From assembly GCF_001403875.1 (NCBI RefSeq), contig NZ_LN884299.1:3933674-3997673 (forward strand): a stretch of 64,000 nt of DNA. Direction: 5' to 3'. The notes beneath the pieces were generated by a model that saw only the letters and a program-made list of their open reading frames with translations, did not search any database and was not told the origin of the DNA. This document shows positions 25,986 to 35,489 of this stretch, one piece after another. Every line of letters starts with the position of its first letter. The first letter of the stretch is position 1. This stretch comes from Paenibacillus ihumii. GTDB lineage: Bacteria > Bacillota > Bacilli > Paenibacillales > Paenibacillaceae. The position numbers and the translations under genes are program-made.

Positions 25986-27303
25986 CGAAAATTTCCTCCT
26001 TTCGATCCTGTGCGCCACTTCTGTTTAACGTCTCTCGTAATTCTCCTGATCGCTCCAAAATGCCTTGAACCAGCTTCACCTCCTTTCGAAGCGAGGCAAG
26101 CCGTTTAGAACAAACAGCAATTTGCGTTTTGTATTGTTCTCGCTGGCCAGCATCCTTGCAGCGGCGAATTCGGTTGTACAACGACTTGCGCTTCTGGTGC
26201 AGAGATTGGATCTGTTCCTCCAACCTGTCACGGAAAGCGAGAAGCTCCTCTTGATGGGTGAGGCGATACTTGCATAGCAGCTTGGTTTGCTCCATCAATA
26301 CCGACAAGTGTCTCAAATCCTCCCGAAGTCTAAAGGATGGCTTTTTGACAGGCTTTCGTTTTCCAGGAAGCACACCCATTTCAAACAAGTAGCGGATATA
26401 TAAAGCTTGCAAGCCGCGCAATTTGCGACCAGACCGAACATGGCTCTTACACATGGCACGTCGTCTGCGGACATGGGATGGCCTTTCCCGTTCAGGTATT
26501 CGGTTTCGCAATATTCGCTGCTTGATCGCTTCCTCGGTATAGCCATCGCCTAGACTGCGCAAACGGACAAAGCGTGTCTTTCCAGGCGGCCGTATCGCCA
26601 TATGTTTAACCGCCGTTTTTAGCTCATAACCTTGCTTTTGTAAATGGGCAAAAAACTGTGTCATCGTCATGGAAGATGCAATAGCCTGATCGATGTCCTG
26701 CCGGATTAGCCCTCTCCATGTTGGCTTTCGCTCACGTTCCGCTTTCCATTCTCCATAATGCTTGGCTTTGCTCGGTTCGGGATGCTCAATCACCGATAGC
26801 GCATGTTCCTGGCAAAGCCGGTCGGATGTCTGTCTCAGCAGGGCATAGGAAGCTTTGTTGTCGTAATACCGTTTCCCATCCACAAAGGAAACCGAGTTTA
26901 ACACAAAGTGATTGTGCACATGCTGTTTATCCAAATGGGTCGATACGACGACTTCAAAGCGCTCCCCCCACAACTTCTGTGCCAGTTTAACACCGATGGT
27001 ATGGGCGATTTGCGGCGTTGTCTCCCCCGGCGCAAACGCTTGATAGGCGTGAAAGGCCAAAATGCCGTCCGTCTTAAAAAACTGCCGCTTCGTCCGCTGC
27101 ATCTGCTCATAAGCCGTTGACGGATCGCAGTTGACACCGCTGACATATAGTTGCTTCTCCGTCTTGGCATCCGCCTGTGTATATGCGAGTACCTGCTCCA
27201 AACCTCCGCCTTCGCTACGTTCTGCTGTCTTGTCGGGATTTGCGGCGTAATCCAGCACCCGCTTTAGCCTGTCGGTCACACCCCAGATTGCGGTCGTTGC
27301 CAC
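25894..27303 (-). CDS. MobP-type relaxase
   Basis: 469 residues from GTG 27303, with a purine-rich GGGGGAA upstream. The N-terminal relaxase domain begins AIWGVTDRLKRVLDYAANPDK, and the metal-binding three-His motif HLDKQHVHNHF lies near residue 130. The C-terminal third is strongly basic and coiled-coil-like. The enzyme nicks at oriT and carries the transferred strand. mobC and a probable oriT lie just upstream. Confidence 0.88.
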   Translation of the reverse strand: MATTAIWGVTDRLKRVLDYAANPDKTAERSEGGGLEQVLAYTQADAKTEKQLYVSGVNCDPSTAYEQMQRTKRQFFKTDGILAFHAYQAFAPGETTPQIAHTIGVKLAQKLWGERFEVVVSTHLDKQHVHNHFVLNSVSFVDGKRYYDNKASYALLRQTSDRLCQEHALSVIEHPEPSKAKHYGEWKAERERKPTWRGLIRQDIDQAIASSMTMTQFFAHLQKQGYELKTAVKHMAIRPPGKTRFVRLRSLGDGYTEEAIKQRILRNRIPERERPSHVRRRRAMCKSHVRSGRKLRGLQALYIRYLFEMGVLPGKRKPVKKPSFRLREDLRHLSVLMEQTKLLCKYRLTHQEELLAFRDRLEEQIQSLHQKRKSLYNRIRRCKDAGQREQYKTQIAVCSKRLASLRKEVKLVQGILERSGELRETLNRSGAQDRKEEIFDEYRNGSRQSGCQHELEKHRSHSQDFRRRR

Positions 27304-27316
27304 GCGAAATTCCCCC

Positions 27317-27679
27317 CTACGGCGGATGCACATTTGGATTCACTGGTGGCCTTCGTTCCGGTTCGGTTACAGCCTGTTGAATCTGCTGGACTGCGCGGCG
27401 CAAGCGGTCGGCTTCCACCTGAAATGCAGCCCGTTCCAGATGTCCAGTCGTATGGGCCTTCACAGTGAGTTGATTCAGGTTATTCCCAATAGCGTTCAGT
27501 TCACGCATCATCGCGTAATATTCCAGCGGCGGTAGCGGTTTGGGAATATACCCATTGATCAATGCCCGAATGTACGCTTCCCGAGAAAGTCCCGTTTTTT
27601 TCACTTCTCTCATTAGTCGCTTATGTTCGCTTTCGTCTAAGCGAACCAGAAAAGAGATTGGTCGTTTCCTCATTTGCAT
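27317..27679 (-). CDS. MobC-family relaxosome accessory protein
   Basis: About 120 residues; ATG 27679 or 27673 are both possible, with AAGGGG upstream. The N-terminal half has a ribbon-helix-helix look (KRPISFLVRLDESEHKRL, LSREAYIRALING), and the second half has NLNQLTVKAH, the usual MobC helix. MobC opens oriT DNA for the relaxase. Its gene lies 13 bp before the relaxase start. Confidence 0.85.
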   Translation of the reverse strand: MQMRKRPISFLVRLDESEHKRLMREVKKTGLSREAYIRALINGYIPKPLPPLEYYAMMRELNAIGNNLNQLTVKAHTTGHLERAAFQVEADRLRRAVQQIQQAVTEPERRPPVNPNVHPP

Positions 27680-27789
27680 CACCCCTTTCCGAACATGAGC
27701 TTCCGACAGAAAATTTCAACGCTGCGGATCAAATCGAGCATCAAACAATTGCATCGTGCGAACGGGGTCTTAGGGGCTGTGCCACTAAC

Positions 27790-27845
27790 AAGCGAATTTG
27801 GATATCCAAATTCAGTGCTTGCTACAACACGAGACAGTCGTCTCG
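27790..27845. other. Candidate oriT: adjacent inverted repeats upstream of mobC
   Basis: GAATTTGG-ATAT-CCAAATTC (27794-27813) is a perfect palindrome with AAGC/GCTT outer arms. CGAGAC-AGTC-GTCTCG follows at 27830-27845, with 6-bp arms and a 4-base separation; the arms extend with one mismatch. The spacing and place, between mobC and an unrelated gene pair, suit an origin of transfer. No nic site is identified. Confidence 0.5.
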
Positions 27846-27889
27846 CGTTGCCTTCAAGGCACCTGCCGGGAAAAAGAGGGGGCCCCAAA

Positions 27890-27922
27890 AAACACAAAAA
27901 AGACGCCGATCCGCTCAGCGCC
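27890..27922 (-). terminator. Terminator after the toxin gene
   Basis: GACGC (27902-27906) pairs with GCGCC (27918-27922) with one mismatch, followed on the minus strand by a T6 run and another T-rich run. It lies between the toxin and the oriT region. Confidence 0.55.
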
Positions 27923-27940
27923 TTCCTTCGAACTTTTTTG

Positions 27941-28258
27941 TTATCTCACCAACCAGCGATAATCCTGACGGCAGTCTACAATGTAATCGACATACACGAT
28001 TTCATCCTGAATTTGATATAACACCAGATACCATTTTTCCACGAACATCTTGTGATACTTGTTTGACGGGATAAATTCCGCTTCCAGAAAAGGATAGCGC
28101 TCCGGCATTCGCGCCAAGGAACGTATCGCTTGCAGTAATTCGTTTTTCGTTTTTCGCGCCGCATCCGGACTTTTCTCCGCAAGAAATCGCACATGAGTCG
28201 CCAGCATTTGGCGGGCGCGATCGGAGACGATGATCTTATAACGGGGCATCTTTTCCAT
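27941..28258 (-). CDS. RelE/ParE-family toxin
   Basis: 105 residues from the ATG at 28258, with GAGGTG upstream, overlapping the antitoxin by 23 bp. The fold signature is clear: KIIVSDRARQMLATHVRFLAE, a second helix, PERYPFLEAEF, then the strands YLVLYQI, EIVYVDYIVDCRQDY. RelE-type toxins cut mRNA at the ribosome; ParE-type poison gyrase. The sequence alone does not settle which. The pair likely stabilises the element. Confidence 0.85.
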   Translation of the reverse strand: MEKMPRYKIIVSDRARQMLATHVRFLAEKSPDAARKTKNELLQAIRSLARMPERYPFLEAEFIPSNKYHKMFVEKWYLVLYQIQDEIVYVDYIVDCRQDYRWLVR

Positions 28259-28526
28259 GCTGCACCTCGTCAATAATGCCCTCCAGGTAAGCGTCCAGTT
28301 CATCCGGCGTCACGCCAACACGGCCCGCCAAACGATCTTCTTGCACAGCGAGCAGTTCTTCACGCAGCTTTAACATCTTCTCGCGACGGGAAAACGTATC
28401 AATGTCCATTACGACAAGATCGCCTTCACCGTTCTTGGTCAGATAAACCGGTTCCCCGGATGTTTTGCATAGATCGGCGATTTCATTATAGTTTTGCCGG
28501 ATACTGGCGGAAGGTTTGATAATCAT
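28236..28526 (-). CDS. Phd/YefM-family antitoxin
   Basis: 96 residues from the ATG at 28526, with AAGGAG upstream. The N-terminal half shows the Phd fold: IRQNYNEIADLCKTSGEPVYLTKNG (split by two short turns) and DLVVMDIDTFSRR. The C-terminal half is the toxin-binding helix region. It starts the two-gene operon and should autorepress it. Confidence 0.88.
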   Translation of the reverse strand: MIIKPSASIRQNYNEIADLCKTSGEPVYLTKNGEGDLVVMDIDTFSRREKMLKLREELLAVQEDRLAGRVGVTPDELDAYLEGIIDEVQHGKDAPL

Positions 28527-28561
28527 CTTGGTCACTCCTTGCATAGCTGTATATTGATTTT

Positions 28562-28590
28562 ATTATACCTATTACATGCTATACAATCAA
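28562..28590 (-). promoter_or_regulatory. Promoter of the toxin-antitoxin pair
   Basis: On the minus strand TTGATT (28590-28585), a 17-bp spacer and a perfect TATAAT (28567-28562), 35 bp before the antitoxin ATG. A TGTATA/TATACA inverted repeat around the -10 could be the autorepression site. Confidence 0.75.
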
Positions 28591-28656
28591 TGCGGCTGCA
28601 CTTATCCCCATCTATTCACATCTTATCCACATGCTGTGAAAATTTTCCGTAGCCCA

Positions 28657-28685
28657 GAAAGAAAAGACGCCAACCGTTCAGCGTC
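28657..28685 (-). terminator. Terminator after the toprim gene
   Basis: GACGC (28666-28670) pairs with GCGTC (28681-28685), followed on the minus strand by TTTTCTTT. It separates the toprim gene from the toxin-antitoxin promoter. Confidence 0.55.
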
Positions 28686-28690
28686 TACCG

Positions 28691-29641
28691 CTATCGGGAT
28701 GGTTCACCGCGTCTTCTTCGGAATTCCATCAAATCGTTGTTTACATCCTTTCCGAACTTAGGCGGCTCATCGGATATGAGAAGGGCGGGGGAGAGGAGCC
28801 TCTGTATCGTGGCTGCCGCCAATCGCCCCGGCTCATCATTGTCCAGGTGCAGGACAAGTCGATTCACCTGGGGAAAGCACTGCAAGTAATGCGTTAGGGC
28901 AGACGGGGGAGTAGAGTCCTCCCCATTTGTCCTGGGCCTGTATATTCCGGCCAGCGACAGCTTATGCGCCTGCCGCCAATCCCGGCCAGCGAGATGTTCC
29001 AGCGTACAGTAGGATAAGAGATCAATAGCGCTCTCAAACAGATGCAGTTCCGTACAGTTTCCCGAGGCCGGAATGGAAAACGAATACCGCTTGTCGCTGC
29101 CAGCGGCTTCCCCCATATAACGAGTGCTTGTCGTACCGCGTATCGCCGCATAGCGCGGCGTTCCTTGCTGGTCGAAACCGACGAATACCGCGTTGTGATA
29201 GCGGCGGCTTTCATACAAACGCCCCGTTTCGAGACAGTAGTCGATCAACGTGCGATGGATACCACGTTTGCTGAGATAGGCCATGACGCGATGCGATGTA
29301 CGATTCGGTTCAGGAAGTTCAAACCGCGCTGGAGATGAGCGTTGTTGCAAAGATTGCGAAAATGCAGGTGCGCTGCCTGGATGAACGCCTTCCATTTGCA
29401 GCACCGCATCGGGAAAAGACATGCCCCGCACTTTGATCAAATAGTCCAGCGCCGAGCGCCCGCCGATCCCCCTTGACCACCAGTACCATTTACCGTTGGA
29501 AATTTTCAAGCTGTCGTGTGTCCGGGTGGTGTAGACATTGCGGGAGCATCGGACCAGTTCTGCCGGCTCGTACATTTGCAAATATGTGAGCAGGTCCAGT
29601 CTTTTGGCACGTTCGATCTGTTCCTTGTTTACATAGCTCAT
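28691..29641 (-). CDS. Toprim/DUF3991-type primase-like protein
   Basis: 316 residues with AAAAGGAG before the ATG. Residues 1-85 are a DUF3991/CHC-like lead (KISNGKWYWWSRGIGGRSALDYLI), then a toprim fold with LFESAIDLLSYCTLE near 205 and the metal-binding LHLDNDEPGRLAA near 272. Proteins of this layout accompany conjugative elements and are thought to prime the incoming strand. The cysteine ligands of a full zinc-finger primase are not all visible. Confidence 0.8.
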   Translation of the reverse strand: MSYVNKEQIERAKRLDLLTYLQMYEPAELVRCSRNVYTTRTHDSLKISNGKWYWWSRGIGGRSALDYLIKVRGMSFPDAVLQMEGVHPGSAPAFSQSLQQRSSPARFELPEPNRTSHRVMAYLSKRGIHRTLIDYCLETGRLYESRRYHNAVFVGFDQQGTPRYAAIRGTTSTRYMGEAAGSDKRYSFSIPASGNCTELHLFESAIDLLSYCTLEHLAGRDWRQAHKLSLAGIYRPRTNGEDSTPPSALTHYLQCFPQVNRLVLHLDNDEPGRLAAATIQRLLSPALLISDEPPKFGKDVNNDLMEFRRRRGEPSR

Positions 29642-29690
29642 TGCCGCAGCTCCTTTTGGAAATCCAGGCAGCGTCCGATGGGGTTATGGT

Positions 29691-29981
29691 TCATCGTGCC
29701 TTCCCCCTCTTTTTGGGGTACGTATAAGCTCTGCCTTCCTTCAACTTCGTAACGCCTTTCTTGTTCATGAATGCGTCTAAATCGCCTTCATGAACTTGAC
29801 TGGTCACCCCGTTTGAGTCGCGGATGTAATCATACGTGTCGCCAAATCCGTTTTTCTCTTTGGATATCAACTCCAACGATGGCACGGTTTCTCCCTCCTT
29901 GATCAAGCTGGTTCCGTAACCAAAAGGCGGCAAAATCGGACAAAAGCATCCGCCGCTTGGGCTGGCATACAACATGTTCAT
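29691..29981 (-). CDS. Small element protein of unknown function
   Basis: 96 residues from the ATG at 29981, with GGAGG upstream; a longer frame adds an implausible hydrophobic leader. The protein starts with a glycine/cysteine/proline-rich stretch and ends in a charged region with YTYPKKRGKAR. It lies between the toprim gene and the giant helicase gene, a place that often holds small element proteins. I do not recognise it. Confidence 0.45.
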   Translation of the reverse strand: MNMLYASPSGGCFCPILPPFGYGTSLIKEGETVPSLELISKEKNGFGDTYDYIRDSNGVTSQVHEGDLDAFMNKKGVTKLKEGRAYTYPKKRGKAR

Positions 29982-30026
29982 TCCTCCGGAAACGAGAAAA
30001 GGACCCCAAAACCGGAGTCCCATTCG

Positions 30027-30116
30027 TCATGAAATTGATAATTTTAACAAGTGAGCGATCTTCGACCTGTGAAATGCTCGCACCGATACCATGTTCTTCT
30101 CCGTAATGGTCAGCAT
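30027..30116 (-). CDS. Very short possible gene after the giant helicase gene
   Basis: 29 residues from an ATG at 30116, preceded by AAAGGGAA. The reading continues upstream without a stop into the 3' end of the giant gene in another frame (to 30260). It may be a short peptide or simply unused. A weak hairpin with four T follows at 29997-30020. Confidence 0.25.
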   Translation of the reverse strand: MLTITEKNMVSVRAFHRSKIAHLLKLSIS

Positions 30117-30156
30117 GAAGTTCCCTTTCAGGGGGAGGAACGACGGTGTCAGGCCG

Positions 30157-32876
30157 TTATCGCCCACGGCCCACCACTCGCCGTTCGGGCGCTTCCGGTT
30201 CTTCGTCCGGAACGCTGTCCACGGCTTCATTCTCCCGCTTATCCATATTAAGCAGGGCATTCAGTTCCGCGAGTCGCGCCGATTTCGTTAGCAGCTCCTG
30301 TTCTTTCTCGAAAGGAGCTTCGACTTGTTCCTTCGCTGTTTCCATCTGCTGGAGCAGCGTGGAGAGTTGCTGGCGGCTATGTTCCAGTTTGGCTGGCAAA
30401 TCCGCCAACATATTGTTCAACCGGGTGATGTTGCCGCCTGCATCCATCCCTAGCGAGATGGTATGGTCCAATGCGCCGCGCAGGGTCGCCTTGTATTCTT
30501 TATGGAAGCTGTCAAAGGATAACCATAGGGAAAAACCGAGATAACTGCCCGCCTCCTGCGGCTCGGATGAAGTCATTCCCTTGCACGCCTCCAGCAAGGC
30601 CGCGCCTGCTGCCGCTCTCTCCGTGTAGGTAAAATCCTTAATGACCATACCTGGGAACTTGGATTCATCCGTTCCCTCCGGCACAGCCGATTTGGAACGC
30701 AGATATAGAGCGACATCCTGTTCATATCCGGCAATTCGATCTTCTGTAGATTTGACTTGTTGCGGCAATACTTTCAGCAACCGATCCTCCAATGCGTAGC
30801 GTTGGCTCAAGTGATTAGCCTTGAGCAGCTTAAGCTTGGAAACCTGGATATCCAGGTCCATCTTCTCTTTGATATACGGATTACCGGTTGCCAGCGCCTT
30901 GACTTCGGCATAAGAAAGGGCTGCTTCATCGATATCCTCGGCAGAACGTACCGGCGATTTACTGGTCATGATTTGCGAGATAAAGCGCTGTTTATTCTCC
31001 AGCGTCTGATACAAATAAGCGTCGAACGTGTTCTCCGTCACATACCGAAAAATGTGTACCTCGCTATTCTCATTGCCTTGCCGGATAATGCGTCCGCTTC
31101 GCTGCTCCAGGTCGCGCGGGCGCCAAGGGCAATCGAGATCATGAAGCGCAATCAGCTTCGTTTGCACATTGGTGCCCGCCCCCATTTTAAATGTCGATCC
31201 GAGCAGTATACGAATCTGGCCAGTCCGCACCTTGGCGAACAGTTCCTTTTTCTTCACCTCGGTGTTGGCATCGTGAATGTACGCAATCTCCTCGGTAGGC
31301 ACCCCTTTCTCTGTCAGCTTGCGTCGCAGTTCGTCATACACATTGAACGTTCCGTCTTGCTTTGGGATGGATAGATCGCAAAACACCAGTTGGGCTAGCC
31401 GCTTTTCCTCGTGTTCCTTCCATAGCCGAAACACATTGTCCGCACAAACGCTCACTTTACTGCCTTCGTCATCGGGCAACATCGGATTGGCCAGCCGTTG
31501 ATCCAGTGCCAGCTTACGCCCATCATTCGTAATCTTGAGCATATTGTCTTCGTGCGGCTCTACTTCCTTGGCTCGCACCCGCTCAGCACGGTGGGCGAGA
31601 TCCGCGACCATTTCCCGCTGGAAGTCGCTTGGCGGCACGGCAACATTGTGGAAATGGGCTTTCGGTACGGGAAGCTGGAGCATGTCCGCCGTCTGGATGT
31701 CAGCCACTTCCTTGAACATATTCATCAGTTCCGGCAAATTGTAAAAACGGGCAAACCGGGTTTTCGCCCGATAGCCCGTTCCTTCCGGTGCCAGTTCAAT
31801 CGCCGTGACCGTCTCGCCAAACGTCGAAGCCCAGGAATCAAAATGTTGCAATCCTTGCTTTCGCAGCCGCTCATATTGCAAGTAGCGCTGCATCGTATAC
31901 ATTTCCGTAATGGAATTGGAGATCGGCGTACCCGTCGCAAAGATGATACCCCGGCCTCCGGTCAGTTCGTCCAGATAGCGGCATTTGGCAAACATGTCCG
32001 ACGACTTCTGCGCTTCGGTTTGCGACAGTCCGGCCACATTGCGCATTTTCGTGTAAAGAAACAGGTTTTTGAACGAATCGGCCTCGTCCACGAATAGCCG
32101 ATCCACTCCCAGCTCCTCGAAGGTGACCACATCATCCTTGCGGCTGGTATCGTTCAGCTTTGCCAGCTTGGTTTGCAGCGTCTTCCTCGTCTTCTCCAGT
32201 TGCTTGATCGCGTACCGTTCGCCCTTGGCCTCCTTCAGCTCGCGAATGCCGCTTGTGATCTCGTAAATTTGTTCCTCCAGTTGTTGACGTTGGCGCTCCA
32301 TCGATATGGGAATTTTCTCAAACTGCGAATGTCCGATGATGATCGCGTCATAGTCGCCGGTGGCAATCCGCGCGCAAAACTTCTTCCGGTTCTTTGTTTC
32401 AAAGTCCTTCTTGGTCGCTACCAGAATATTGGCCGATGGATAGAGCTGCAAAAACTCCGCTGCCCACTGCTCCGTCAAATGATTAGGAACAACGAACATG
32501 CTTTTGCTGCATAAGCCAAGATGCTTGCTTTCCATGGCCGCAGCGGTCATGGTAAACGTTTTGCCTGCGCCTACACAATGAGCAAAAAGGGAATTGCCTC
32601 CATACAGCGCCCGGGCAACCGCATTGACTTGATGTTGGCGCAGCCGGATTTCCGGATTCATTCCCGTAAACCGAATATGACTGCCATCGTACTCGCGCGG
32701 GCGGATCGCATTGAAACGATCATTGTACAAACGCGTTAATCGTTCCCGCCTCTGCGGGTCTTTCCAAATCCAATCGCGGAACGCTTCTTTCAGCATCTCC
32801 TGCTTTTGTTGGGCAATTGCGGTCTCTTGCTTGTTCAAAACGCGCTTTTCCACGCCATTCTCCAGCACGGTATCGA
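30157..32876 (-). pseudogene. Giant element methylase/helicase: helicase half
   Basis: The C-terminal portion (about 900 residues) of the very large ArdC-methylase-helicase protein typical of Firmicute ICEs. SNF2-like motifs are complete: motif I CVGAGKTFTM near residue 100, motif II VDEADS near 275, TGTPISNS (motif III), and RSGRIIRQGNENSEVHIF (motif VI). Reading FDTVLENGVEKRVLNKQE marks the point where this part should join the methylase part. Here the frame instead runs into inverted DNA at about 32876, so the natural protein is broken. An internal ATG at 32868 might allow a separate helicase polypeptide. Confidence 0.8.
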
Positions 32877-33816
32877 AAGTATGGTTTTAATGTAGCCGCG
32901 ATTCGCTTGCTCAAACAATTGGAGCTAGAAGGCCGCCAGGCAACTGCGGATGAACAGGTCGTTCTCGCCCGCTATGTCGGATGGGGCGGAATCCCACAAG
33001 TATTTGACGAAGCGAACGCGCAATGGACGGCCGAATATGCCGAACTGCAATCGTTGCTGGAACCGGATGAGTATGCGTCCGCTCGCGCATCAACGCTGAA
33101 CGCTCACTATACGTCTCCAGTTGTCATTAAAGCAATCTATGGTTGCCTGGAAAGGATGGGCTTTCGCAACGGCAATATTTTAGAGCCGTCCTGCGGGATC
33201 GGCAATTTCTTCGGGTTAGTTCCGGAGTCGTTTCAAGACTCGCAGCTATTTGGTGTAGAGCTGGACAGCATCACAGGTCGCATCGCCAAGCAGCTTTACC
33301 CGCAGGCAACGATTGCGATCAGCGGGTATGAGGAAACCGCTTTGCCGGACAGTTTTTTTGATTTGGCCATAGGGAATGTTCCTTTCGGCGGGTATGGTGT
33401 GGCGGATACACGCTATGACAAGCACAAGTTTCTCATTCACGATTATTTCTTTGCGAAAACATTGGACAAAGTGCGTCCGGGCGGCATTATTGCCTTTATT
33501 ACGTCCAAAGGAACGATGGATAAACAGAACCCGGCTGTCCGCAAGTATATTGCGGAACGGGCAGAATTGCTGGGCGCGGTTCGTTTGCCGAACAACGCTT
33601 TTCAGTCCAACGCCGGAACGGAAGTGACGGCGGATATTTTGTTTCTGCAGAAGCGCGACCGAATGGTGACTGTCACCGAACAAAGTGTGGAATGGATTGG
33701 CTTGGCAGAGACAGCCGAAGGCGTGCCGATTAATGCATACTTTGCTACGCATCCTGACATGGTGCTTGGGACGATGGCGTTTGATGACCGGATGTATGGC
33801 AATAGACAGGAGACCT
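32877..33816 (+). pseudogene. Giant element methylase/helicase: inverted methylase segment
   Basis: On the plus strand, opposite to both flanks, the frame encodes the N6-adenine methylase part: KYGFNVAAIRLLKQLELEG, then VLARYVGWGGIPQVFD, motif I LEPSCGIGNFFG near the middle, and the catalytic NVPFGGYG (NPPY-like). Homology ends at MYGNRQET (33816); after that the frame reads the antisense of the neighbouring part. In intact relatives roughly 350-400 more residues separate this point from the helicase start, and these are absent. So this piece has been inverted and its 3' neighbour lost. Confidence 0.8.
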
Positions 33817-35098
33817 TGGCTCCGCCATGCCCTAACTGGTCATCGGTGATACGGTAATTCACCGCAGTCGTTTGCGGTGCAACAGACCGTACATCCTCGA
33901 CAGCGGAAGGAGCAGAGGGTGCTTCCTCATTATGCGCCTCATCCGATACTTGTTCGGTTAACTGAAGGGATGCCGAGGCAGACTTCGGCTCATCTCCATC
34001 CGAAAGCTCCGGCTCTATTTCTTTTCCGGCATGTTCCTCCGCTTCGGTTTCCACTCCTTGTTCATCAGTTAGCAGATGATCATTAAGCGGATTTTCACAC
34101 AGGATGCGTTCAAAATCTCGGCGTTCCAGTTCCTTGGTAAAAAGCGGAAAATGAACATCCCGCAACATCACGTTACCGTTTTCCACCAGCAAAATCTCAT
34201 ATTCGTCCGCGCCAAAAAAGACCGTATCGCCGGGCGAATAGGCATAACGCGCCTGCTTCCGCTCCATCGTCTCCGACTGCTGTGAGGAGGACGGCTGTTC
34301 TTGTTCCAACCGTTCGCGAGCAGACGCTTCTTCGGCCATCTGCCTGCGGCGCTCCTCCTGTTGCTCGGCAAATGCAGGAAGTCGTTCCGTTTCCAAACGA
34401 TTCAGATAACGTCCCGCCGCCAGCAACTCGCCGATCCGCTTCTGTACCTTCATCCAAGGCAACACCAGCTTTTGCTCTTGATCCGTCATTGAACGTCGGG
34501 TCAACGTGATGCCTTTGCTATCATGGTGCTCATAAATATCCGTGCCGATCAGTACAGGGGCGCGCCCGCCCGTGCCATATTCCCGTTTCAAAAATTCGGC
34601 GTTTTCTTTCTCCGATAACGATTGCTGAAAATGGAGAGCAATGCGATATTTACTGTTGGCAAAGCCGCTTCCTTGTTGGAGAATCGCATCGATCACCGCC
34701 TGCGGCCAGACAAAAGCGGAGGCTGTATCCGCCTCCGCCTGTTCCATAAATAAGGTTTGCTGCTGAACCGATGGCTCCGTCTTTCGTGCCGGGTCAAATT
34801 CGTTAAGTACTATCATACTGTTGATATGGCCGACGATCACTTCCCAATCATAAAAACTTTGTGCGGTTGGTTCGGTTGCCGGACCCGTCCAAAGATGGAG
34901 CACATTGCGATACGGTTCATACCCGATGAGAAGGTCTTCGTCCAGCGTAAGCTCGGACTGACCCGGCGCAAACAGGCTACGCACATACAACGCCCGCTCC
35001 CCTTCATTTTCATGTGCGGCGAAGAAAGCCTCGATTTCCGACTTGCTTTTCAGTAAAGGAGCGGTGCGCAGTAGATCGTTGATGGCATGATGGTCATG

Positions 35099-35128
35099 AA
35101 AAAACGGAAGACTCCGATCTTCCGTTTT
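35099..35128 (-). terminator. Terminator-like hairpin inside the giant gene
   Basis: AAAACGGAAGA (35101-35111) pairs perfectly with TCTTCCGTTTT (35118-35128) over a 6-nt loop, and T6 follows on the coding strand. It overlaps the conserved codons for TEDRSLPFF. Confidence 0.7.
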
Positions 35129-35142
35129 TCGATCATACCATT

Positions 35143-35489
35143 TTAGTTGTAAATCAGTTCCGTCAGAATGGTCTCCTCCACCTGTTGCTTCAGGCTGTTC
35201 ATGTAACCCGTCCAGCCCAGCGGATCGCTCGCTTTGTCCGGGGCCGGGTGCAGACGGAGCAGTTCGTTCATCGTCTGTTCGAGCTGCGTCCGCGCCGACC
35301 GGTCGATTTCCGTCAGATGCTGGTGCAGTTCGCCCGAGAGCAGCAGGCTGGCGTATGTGCCTTTCTTCTCGGTTTTCAGGTAGTTTTTGCGCAACATCCA
35401 TACTTGCCGATCAGTTGATGATCCTCGGTCAGTGTCAGGTCGGGCAGCAGATAGTCCCCTTGACGGGTGTAAGTCACTTCCATGTTCAT
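35143..35489 (-). pseudogene. TnpV-like protein overlapping the giant gene in another frame (frameshifted)
   Basis: From ATG 35489 or 35483 (AAAGGACGG upstream) the frame encodes MEVTYTRQGDYLLPDLTL and HQLIGKYG. After a one-base loss near 35399 it continues as MLRKNYLKTEKKGTYASLLL (ending at a turn), SGELHQHLTEIDR and the tail TILTELIYN. This is the standard order of TnpV proteins of mobile elements, about 115 residues. The whole gene lies inside the giant methylase/helicase gene in a different frame. The single base that breaks it also breaks the giant gene, and restoring it repairs both. TnpV has no firmly known function. Confidence 0.7.

Noticed and set aside
32877..33816. Inverted methylase segment as a phase-variable switch
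   Set aside because: No inverted repeats at its ends, no recombinase nearby, and the DNA normally joining methylase and helicase is missing, so re-inversion would not restore the gene.
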